Under the pieces are notes generated by a model. It worked only from the letters and a program-made list of their open reading frames with translations, did no database searches and was not told where the DNA came from. This document shows, piece after piece, positions 47,301 through 56,495 of a stretch of 64,000 bases of DNA. A program made the position numbers and the translations under genes. The stretch is from Chamaecyparis obtusa (taxonomy: Eukaryota; Streptophyta; Pinopsida; Cupressales; Cupressaceae), in NCBI GenBank assembly GCA_027943335.1, contig BSBK01002053.1, positions 124,001-188,000 on the forward strand, read 5' to 3'. Positions within the stretch are counted from its first letter, which is position 1; each line of letters opens with the position of its first letter.

Positions 47301-48445
47301 CCTCAAATTATGTGATACTCACAATGGCTATCGGCACTCCACCAACTAAGCTTATTATTTGACTCGTAAGGCTGAATTTTGGGTAAAGTAATGACATTAT
47401 TAGCCATGAGAGTCTTTAATGCCTTTTCAAGGGGTTCACCTAAGGGTGTGAAGTTCTTTGGAGGAGTTGGCCTCAAATATTTATCAAATTTAGTACTCCT
47501 TGAATTATCTCCTTGATTTCCATTGTTGGTGTGGTTGTTGTTGGATAGTGCATTGGAACTTTGATTGGTATTATTCACTTGATTAGGTGTCCTTGTAAGA
47601 GCAAAGGGGACCACCTTCAAGTTTCTAGATTCAACTACTCCATCATTCACAATTCCCTTATTATTGTTCTTTTAACGGCTGTTACTATTGAACCAATTAT
47701 TCTTCTGATTATTGCCATTGTTGCCATTGTTGCCACTATTGGAGTTGTTCTTATTATCTTTGTACAATTTGAGTTCTCCACTTTTGACCAACACTTCCTC
47801 CATGGTTACTCCATTTTCAATTAGATCTTGGAAGTTCTTTGGACATTGCATTCGTAAGTGGTAGTTTAACTCATTACTCAAACTGTTTATGAAGATATCC
47901 ATCTTCTCTTTTTCAGGCACACTTCTTGGATATCTTGCAAAAACTGTCCTCCACCTTTGTAGAAAAGTGAGGAATGCCTCTCCATCTTTCTATTTTGTGT
48001 TGCATAACATTATCATCATGACCTCATGTTTAATGTTATATGAGTAATGGTCCATGAATTTTGAAGCTAACTTTTTGAAGGTCTTAATGCTGGAGGGTAA
48101 CTTAGAAAACCACTCCATAGCCATGCCTCCTAAGATTCATGGGAATAATCTCATTAAATATGTTGTATCATGCATGAACTCTAAGCTCAATGCATAAAAC
48201 TCCCGTAAGTGATCTTGGGGATCCGTCGTTCCTTCGTACTTTTCATACTTAGGAAACACAACATTGATTGGAAATGGCACCATAACCAAGCTTTTATCAA
48301 ATGGGAATGGGCATAATGCTTCTATAAAGAAAGGCTTGGGAGCCCTGCTTTGCTTGATGTTGTCCAATTGCATTTGAAACATCTTGAATTTCTTGTTCAT
48401 GATGTCTAAGGTACTCTCCTCAACTTTTGGTGCTTTAAGTTGGTT
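47301..48445 (-). pseudogene. gag: G3 Gag core
   Basis: On the minus strand: IEALCPFPFDKSLVMVPFP, KYEGTTDPQDHLREFYALS, YLMRLFP with TGA stop (48137), ILGGMAMEWFSKLPSSIK, AFLTFLQRWRTVFARYP and IFINSLSNELNYHLRMQ. An Asn/Gly-rich linker follows (from GNNGNNGNNQKNNW), then TPPKNFTPLGEPLEKALKTL. This is the retrotransposon Gag domain of TAT type and parallels G1 and G2. Stops at about four places. The domain is split from its N-terminus by the solo LTR at 48451. Confidence 0.9.
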
Positions 48446-48450
48446 GACAT

Positions 48451-49374
48451 TGTATACACCTAAAAATGGGCATCTAGACTATTAGCCCCTTTTGCTAAAT
48501 CATAAATTTATTATTCTTGATCAAATCCTAGTTCTATCATTTATTCAATTATTTTCTATGGGCTAACCATTTTATGCTAAGTTTTTATTTATTTAAAAGG
48601 AATATTTCCTCCCCTTTTATTAAATAAAAGCCCCCACTTTTCCTCTTATCCTAAGTTGCACAAATAAAGCATTATTCTTATCTTATAAAAAGGGAAAAAG
48701 CACTTTTTGTCTCATATGGACACAAAAGTCAACTCTTATTTTCCTATTGGAGGATATTTGTGCACATGGATTACTCCTCTTTTAAGCTCCACCATTGATT
48801 AAATATTTTGCCTCTTAATCTGCATGGTCCATTCCTTTTCATTTCTTATAAAAGGAGAGCTCTCTTCTTCATTCTAGATCCCCAACTTTTTATGCTAATG
48901 TTATGCTACAGGTTTTCTAGGTACATTTGGAGCTTTTGAAGATTTGGAGCATTCTTCACTTTTGCATCTACATGTTATCATAGTTTCATTTCTTGCATAG
49001 TAGTTTCATTTCCATGGCATTCTTAGCTTAATTTCCTTTATGCTTTAGATTAATTCATCTAGTTTAACTATGAGGCTTTGTAATACTTGCATCTTTCATT
49101 TTCATAGCTTAGCTCACATATTCATCTTAATCTATCTTGCATTGCATTTCCATTTTTTATTCTTGAGGATATTTGCATTCTTGCCCTTGTCGTCATTGAA
49201 TCTCCCATTGCATGGTTTACTAGCAAGGTTATTGGCTAAATAGCTCTAGCTGAGAGCATTCTTAAAACCCTTGCACTCCATGCCTAGAGAGCTATGGATC
49301 GATTTTTGAGACCTCATTCTTGAGTGTTCTTGAATGTAATGATTCATAGAAGTGTGACACAATTATAGCACACA
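48451..49374 (+). repeat. Solo TAT-type LTR in G3 gag
   Basis: Starts TGTATACACCTAAAAATGGG and ends CAATTATAGCACACA, 924 bp, flanked by GACAT at 48446-48450 and 49375-49379. The start resembles the G2 LTR. It sits in the opposite orientation to G3. No internal sequence, so it is a solo LTR. Confidence 0.92.
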
Positions 49375-49866
49375 GACATCATAGTCACGGGGAAGCTTGA
49401 GACCTTTTTGTACTAAGTCCATGAAATGTTTTTCTCTATCTCTGTCCATTGCCTTTTCCATGAGCTTTCTGAAATAAGGACATTGGATAGCCTCACTAAC
49501 TTTTTCATCCATGGCATTTTCTACCATTGGTTCGGTGTTAGTTTGAGTGTGAGTTTGGTCAACTCCTTGAGCATTTTGACCTACTCCTCCATTGTTGGTA
49601 TTGCCTTGGTTATTAATATTGCTCTGGTTATTCATGTCAATGCCTCCACTATTGGCATTACCTTGGTTGGTGAGATCAATACCACTATTATCCTTACCAC
49701 CCAAACTACCATAATACATCATGTTGTCTTCTTTTTCTTGTTCGGGTGACTTTTGTGGTACTCTAGGAGTAGTTTCATCTGCGGGATAAGGGAGCTCTTG
49801 TCTCAAATAGGTCCCATCAGCTTGCAAGGTTTGCTTGATATAATATGATCTAGTGAATGTAGGCAT
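49375..49866 (-). pseudogene. gag: G3 Gag N-terminus
   Basis: Minus-strand ATG at 49866 opens MPTFTRSYYIKQTLQADGTY, then a Gly/Asn-rich stretch (NQGNANSGGIDMNNQSNINN), then KVSEAIQCPYFRKLMEKAM and FMDLVQKGLKLPRDYDV, which parallels G1 Gag (LELACQGAKLPCNFNV). The coding frame continues at 48445 after the inserted LTR. I chose ATG 49866 over an upstream TTG because it fits the leader boundary. No stop occurs in this part. Confidence 0.8.
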
Positions 49867-52130
49867 GAACCTTGGATACAAGTCAAGACTACTTGGGGTC
49901 TAATCCTTTGTAAAATGTTGACAGATATGTGAAACAGGATTTTCGACCAGACTGTAAGTTGAATCAATGAAAACAAGAAAAAGGGTACTCAAATTGATAT
50001 TCAAAATTTTTTTATTCTTCCTGGAAGTACTCTTTATTTTCCCTTTTTGTTTTCTAGGTGTGACTAAACCAAGTAAAAGCATGTCTGAAACCTGCGTAGG
50101 TGTATATTGGTTTGTTGATAGGTGGCACTCTGTAATTGTATAGGCGGCACTTTGCTTATGTTAAGTGAATTTCTAGTATTTTTAGGCATGTTTGAATCTT
50201 CGTTAGGCGGGACTTTACTATGTCTAAGCATGTTTAAACCAATCACAAGCATGACTAAAAATTTGATAGGCGTGTTTAAAATGTGCCCAAACAACACTTC
50301 TCTGACCAGGGTATAATATTTTGGATTTTTAAAATTTTTGATCAGATATTTTTGGAAATTTCTTGTTTTGAAAATTAAAAACAAACACAACACACACATA
50401 AATGTCTCTAAATAACAATCTAATGTGTATATTCTTGAATGTTTTCACAAGTATAGACAAGAATGAATTCCAAACATCTTACCTAGAGTCAAATTGGCTT
50501 GTAATCATGGCTCTACAAGGTGGCCTTTCTAATTTACTTGGGATTTAATCAGTATTCCATTCAAACGAATTAAAATCTCTCATCCATTAAGTATGTAAAG
50601 GGGCTTCCCACACGCATCGAGGCACAATTTTGTGCAATCCGTAAGGACTACTAGAGGAAGTTCGAGAAGATTAAAATCCCTTTGTCATGCACCCCATTAA
50701 GGATGCATGCCTCTCATTTTATAGTAGGTCAAATTCTCATGGCAAAAGAAAGTGTATCCCACTTTGGGCTATCCCTCTCACTAGCCTTGCTAAGGCAAAT
50801 TCAGGAGGTGAGCCCACTAAATCTCTAGCATGATCATTTTGTAAATAAAGAAAATTGGAATTAAAGTAAAGTTTTTGGGAGTTTGTTTCACCAAGAAGGT
50901 GAAGAGCATATCCCTAACTTTCCTTTTGATTCCTAAACACTTCAAACACTTAGTTCTTTTTCAACCTCTTGACAAGGAGGTTCCTAGAATTGAAATGTGT
51001 GGTTCAATTTCCTTTCTATTTAGGCTAGATTTAAATGATAATGCCACAAGTTAAAGGAATGCAAGCTTGTTTAAGTGAAATACCTCTCCTTGTAGCTAGC
51101 AAAGGCTAGGGGCATTTTTGAGTTATTGATTTTCATTTTTCACTCACCTTGGCAATTTCTCCAACTCCCTCCTCCAACAAGTTAGTCCAACACAACCAAT
51201 TCACAATGAGGGGAAACCAAACTTGCATGTAATCAATCAAAAGATTTAAATGAAAGAAACTTTAAGCTCAAGGTTCATAAATCCAATTTAGAGACACAAA
51301 TTTTTGCTTGTAAGCTTCAATCATAGCTAAATACTTCTCATATACCTTGACATCCTCATCTAATGTGGATTCAAGGACAGCCTTTGTATGCACTTGATTC
51401 TCCTCCTTTATTTTCTTTGCCAAGGCTTTTCCCTCCTTGTTGAACCTGCTCTCTGGCTTTCTCACTCTCAGATGTCTTCTCATTTACTGATTAACAACAA
51501 ATAGAGATAGTCAAATTTTCAAATTTATCCAATTAAAGACCAGAACAAAAAATAAACAGCAAGCGACATCGTCCAGCTAACAGGCATGAACAAATCACTC
51601 CAAGGCATGACTTTAGTGATTAGACATGATACTTCTCAGTGACATAGGTGATATCAATAATTCACAAAGGTGGTAACTGTTTTAACCTAAGCGTTAACAA
51701 ACCTTAAATCCATGGAAAATAGACAAAGCAAAGTGACATTTAAAGTATTCAAAGCGATAAAGGAATTATATCAAGTGCAACTTTAAACTTCAAATGCAAT
51801 GCAAAGTCATTTTCCAAGTGATAACAAACTTAGCCAAAGCATAAATTTAAACTTTAAATGCAAGGTAAAGAAATCCTTAAAGTGACAGTAAATAACAGGT
51901 AAGTGATACTTCCTGTCGCGAAGGCATGACTTTATCCCAGAAAGGCTAGATGCTTTGCTATTGAGGGCATGAGTTTCCAGCTAGCAGGCATGAGAATAGA
52001 CAGCCAAAGTGAGACTGAAGGACTTCTAGGCATGAATAAATCTGTTGTAGGTGTGACTTTATCAAATTTCTGCAGAAAACACACAGAAACAACAAAAAAA
52101 ATGTATGCAAATATGATTTAAATCACAAAT
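49867..52130 (-). other. G3 leader with short motif repeats
   Basis: About 2.3 kb, no recognisable gene. On the plus strand TAGGCGGCACTTTGC, TTAGGCGGGACTTT and AAGCATGTTTAAA recur at 50050-50310, and GGCATGACTTTA-like motifs at 51560-52075; read on the minus strand these are AAAGTGCCGCCTA and TAAAGTCATGCC. The middle (50400-51500) has none. The frame at 51268-51483 is unassigned. Confidence 0.6.
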
Positions 52131-52133
52131 TTG

Positions 52134-52293
52134 TTAGAAAATAAAGTATTTTTATTTTCTGAAAAATCCTCGATGACATCATCATTTATTAATTAATTAT
52201 CATGTATGTAGACACCTAAAAATCCTTTAGAAAATAAAGTATTTTTATTTTTTGAAAAATCCCCGATGACATCATCATTTATTAATTAATTAT
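52134..52293 (+). repeat. 67-bp direct repeat at the G2 LTR start
   Basis: TTAGAAAATAAAGTATTTTT through AATTAATTAT occurs at 52134-52200 and 52227-52293 with two visible mismatches. Copy 2 is the start of the G2 LTR; copy 1 lies just outside it. Confidence 0.85.
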
Positions 52294-53724
52294 TTATTTA
52301 ATTAATTTATTTATTTTTATGTCATTAAATCCCTTTTTCTTAATTAAAAATATTTAATTAAGAAATCCCTTCCAAAAATGTTTAAATCTTATTTAAACAT
52401 TATCTCCTTATTTATTAATTATTTTAATTAATAAATTGACCAAAAATTCCAAAATAAATAATTTATTTATTTTTTGCCCAAAACTTGGCCAATTTCCTTT
52501 AGACCACTAACCTCTTCCAAAATCTTCTAATTCCTTCTTAATCTCGATTAAAAGGCTAATCCCATCTTTTCTAACCCTAATCCCAAGGCCAAATATTTAA
52601 TTAAGATTAAATATTTAAATTTCATATTTATTGAAAATATTTCAATAAATATTCCCAAAACTTAAGCTTTTGGAATGAATAAACTTTTATTCCATAAAAA
52701 CCAAGGAGAATTCTAGACTCTTCTAAAATCTTCTCAAACCCAACCTCTTCACCCATCCTAATCCTAAGATTATCCTAATTCCTCCCTTAACCTTGTCACA
52801 TTCCCTAAACAAGGTTAGCCAACTCTTAAGCTTACCCCAAAGTCAACAAAGAGGGCTTCCCTTTTTGAAATGCATTGAAGGCATTTAAGGCCTCCTTATC
52901 CCTCTTACATGCATTTATGGTGCATTTAAGAAGCCCCTCACCCCTTTCTTACACCCTTTGACCTTAGGCACATTTCCCAAATTGTGCACATTCCTCCCAT
53001 CTTTCAATCCAATGCCCTTGTGACACTTGTCACAAGGAGGTGATCCCTAAACTAGCACAATCCATGTGCTCCCCTTTGAATGAATCTTGGCCTCTCTTAA
53101 GGATTTCAATCCTGGCCACTCATTCTTCCTTCCCAAATTCTATAAATACCCCTCCTTTCAAGAGCAAAATCAATTAGCTTACTTTCATTCTCATGCACTG
53201 TTATGATGCCATTTTCATGTTAGATCTTAGCAAATCATTCTAATTTTATTTACTTTCAAGCATTTTTAGCTCATCATAGCTTAGTAATAATGGATTAACA
53301 TAGATTTTCTTATTGTTTTGCATAGCATAGCATCATATCACATCTCTAATTTGGTCTAAAATCAATCTTAGATTCCCCATCATGTAGCTTAATCTTCATT
53401 AAAGCATTTTTGGATCCTTGAGGCCTTAGGGGCAAATCAGGTGTTCTATACCTATTTTTGTGCCATTTTGAGGTTTTCATGGATTTCAATCCATCTTAGA
53501 ATGCATTATAGTATGCTCCAAGTGCTTAGAGAGTACACCCACATCCCCCTTATCAGAGCAAATCAAACAGTGCTTGGGTGCACCTGTTTCTGGCTCAATC
53601 TGAGGTGGCTAGCTTAGAGTTTCCTTGTTTTTATTTTGATTGTATGCTAGATTAAACTCTTAATGTTTGATTGATTTGAGCCTTTCAAAATAGATAACAG
53701 ATACCCTCGAAAGCCTTGCTCACA
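52207..53724 (+). repeat. 5' LTR of G2
   Basis: Starts TGTAGACACCTAAAAATCC (an alternative start is TGTATGTAG at 52203) and ends CCTTGCTCACA, about 1518 bp, directly before a clear primer site. The second LTR is beyond the window. Confidence 0.75.
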
Positions 53725-53727
53725 TTC

Positions 53728-53745
53728 TGGCATGCCCGGTGGGAC
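53728..53745 (+). other. Primer binding site of G2
   Basis: TGGCATGCCCGGTGGGAC follows the LTR end after three bases, a form known from TAT elements. Confidence 0.75.
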
Positions 53746-53807
53746 CAAAACCACAATCATTTTGATGAGATTATACTTTATATTCTTGTATTTGCAGGAA
53801 ACAAATG

Positions 53808-54180
53808 AAATGTCGCCTTCAAGCAATTAAATGTCGCCTATAGTAATTAAATGTTGCCTTCAAGAAAAGAAATGTCGCCTTCATGAAAAGAAATGTCGCC
53901 TACACAAATACAGTCACGCCTTCAAGCAATTAAATCACGCCTTCAAGAAATCAAATCACGCGTACAGACACTATTTTCACGCCTGGTTACTAGCAGATTT
54001 CCGCCAGCCATAAACTTCTATTCTTCCTTTACTTCTTCTGTCACCTGCATTTAATTAAATCACGCCTTCGAAGAAAGAAATCATGCCTTTGCATAGTTAT
54101 CTGTCGCCTGAAAAGGTACAGAATGTCACCTGTAAGAATGAAATGTCACCTCTGCACTTTCCAGCGTTGCCTATAAGCTG
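53808..54180 (+). repeat. Array of about 15 short units in the G2 leader
   Basis: Units of about 20 to 21 bases such as AAATGTCGCCTTCAAGAAAA and AAATCACGCCTTCAAGAAAT follow each other closely to about 53960, then become sparser (TGTCACCTGCA, ATCATGCCTTTGC, TGTCGCCTGAAAA). A short frame (53831-54013) with a 7-residue period results from the 21-base unit. Confidence 0.85.
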
Positions 54181-56495
54181 GACAGTGTCATTTTTTGGTG
54201 TTTTTCTATCTGGGACTGGATTTATTTTTTATTTTGCAAAAGGTCAAACTCAATCTTGAATGAAACTAAAGGAAAGAACTTAGGTCCTAAAGTGTCATTA
54301 TCATTTTGAAAATCAAACCCAATCTCGAATGCACTAAAGGGAACGAACACTCTATTCCCTCTCTTGTTTCAGATTTCAAAAGCAAGTAAACAAACACAAT
54401 CTTGAATGATCTAAGGATAAAACAAAGCACATTTTCAAAGTTCCTAATTCAACTCGCAAATATCAATCTTGAATGCCCAAAAGGAAAGAACTTGCAAACG
54501 CTCAAATCATTTACGTTTTGAAGAAAAGAACAAATCAAAATCTAAACACGTGTGTCTTCATTTTCAAAAGTTCAAACATCACTTAATCAATTTGGAAAAA
54601 TGAACAAACTTGCTTGATGTGCATCTAGGAGCTTTCATTTTCTGTAAATCCTTGTTAAAGTAAGCAACGTAGAACATTTGGACTCGAACAAGTTCACTTG
54701 TTCTACTTTTAGCGAGGCCTGTTCGGGGAGAAAAGCACTTCCTCCTCGGAGAACGACCTCAAACCGGTATCCCCCCCGGCCGGTATATAAATAAAGTGAA
54801 GGCAAAAAGTACTCACTTACATCTCCTAATCGCCGGGCGTCTTGTGCCAAATACAAATGTCTGGGGAAAGGTAAATATTCCTCCCCCAGCGTTGTTGGCT
54901 AGGCTCTTAAGTGAGTCGTAGGTGGTCAGCATAACCGAGTATGGAGACTCCATGGAACTATTAAAAACTTGATAAAATAGAGGCTACCTTATCTACATCT
55001 GAAAGTATCAAAATCCTTGTGCAAGGACCAATTCCAAGGGGTTTACCGGGTCGCCTCAAGATTACTCACCATTTGTATTCCCTTCTGGGGGATACCAAGC
55101 TGTGGGCAAGTGATTTTAATACTCACCTTCCTCAGGTAGATCTGTTTGAAGTGCTTGACAGTCAAAGACTCTGTGAAAACACTTGTTGAAACATACACTT
55201 TCAAAGCTTTATCAGAGTCAGTCATCCTGTTTGTATCCCGCAAGGTTGCTTTGCCCTTTGCGGAGATTGCTTTGTTAGAAGTCTTTTTAATTTATCCTTT
55301 GCCACTTGAGAAAATCAAACCAATCAACAAAATTGATATTCAAAAAATCTTGCAGAAATCAGATATCCAAAGAGCCTTTTGTTCTCGGACCAAACCTATC
55401 AGAATTTTCCAAAGATATGCCCAATTTGATCAAACATCCAAAAGCCAAGTTGCCCAAATCCAAAGATTATCAAGAGAGGAAAGTTGCAAAAAGGAACCTT
55501 AAAAGCCATCAATCCTTTATCCAAGCAACCCAAGCAGAAGAAAAATATCAAGAAAGGCTTGATAATATTGGCTATAATGCAAGAGTCAAACAGTTTGCCT
55601 ACCATTTCTGAGTAAACCATCGCTACATCAACCTTGAAAGAGAAGATTAGCTGGATCCATCACATGTCCATTCTACCTTTAGATCTCACAATCTTATCTC
55701 GGCAGTCCATCATCCTAGCTTCATCTTAGTTTCACCCTTGCATCATCACCAAACCTTAGTTACATCCTAGAAATCCTTCTTAGTTGCATGCACCATCATC
55801 CTCTTAGCAGCATCATAGATTATCCATCCCAGTCGCATCTGCATCATCCCTTTAGAAAGAGAATTATTCCATCATCCTCCACCATCTTTTCATCAGCAAT
55901 CCACCATCAAAATCCCATATCCTTCATCCAAAATCTAGCATCCATCACCTAAATCAGAACCCACCATCTTTTGTACCAAATCCAGATATCCAAAATCCAC
56001 AAACACTTAGTGTTCAAAACCTTTGAGTTGTTTCCATCCCTTATCCTAAATCAGAAAGCATCCCCTTTTTGACAGAGCATTGTCTAAAGGAAATCCAACT
56101 TGTCCTTGCACAGCCTCATCATCTTGAGCAAGAGATTGGCTTGTATTGATAAGCATCCAGTTAACCGAAGATCATCAGTCTATCCTAGGTTGGCCCAAAT
56201 CCTATCACTAATCCTCCATCAGGGAAAAATAACAACTCATTGTTGACACTTAGTAATCTTCCACCAGCATCCCACCAATCCTCCACCCAATCCTGACCCA
56301 AATCAGAGCATCCCACCAATCCTCCATCATCACCAAGCTTTTTTACCAATTTGCCACCATCTCCCACCAATCTTCCACCATCCTTGCATCGCATTCCAAA
56401 AATTCATCATCCTTAGAAGTTCCTTAAGCTTGCATCCACCATCCTTTAGAGTCCTTTAGGAAACATCTTGCATCCATCTAAGCATCTGCATCTCT
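54181..56495 (+). other. G2 leader, no recognised gene, with GC-rich TATA-containing block and CATC-rich tract
   Basis: 54710-54960 is GC-rich and contains CCGGTATATAAATAAAG. 55640-56480 is rich in CCATC and CATCATCC words. The plus-strand frame at 55146-55502 (118 residues) is unassigned. Confidence 0.5.

Noticed and set aside
49426..49749. Plus-strand hydrophobic frame
   Set aside because: Antisense of the Gly/Asn-rich Gag N-terminus of G3.
53831..54013. Short repeat-peptide frame
   Set aside because: Product of the 21-base unit of the leader array; no sign of translation.
53808..54180. Possible CRISPR-like array
   Set aside because: Units are degenerate and contiguous without unique equal-length spacers, in a plant retrotransposon leader.
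55146..55502. 118-residue plus-strand frame in the G2 leader
   Set aside because: Starts with TTG and shows no recognised domain; probably chance.
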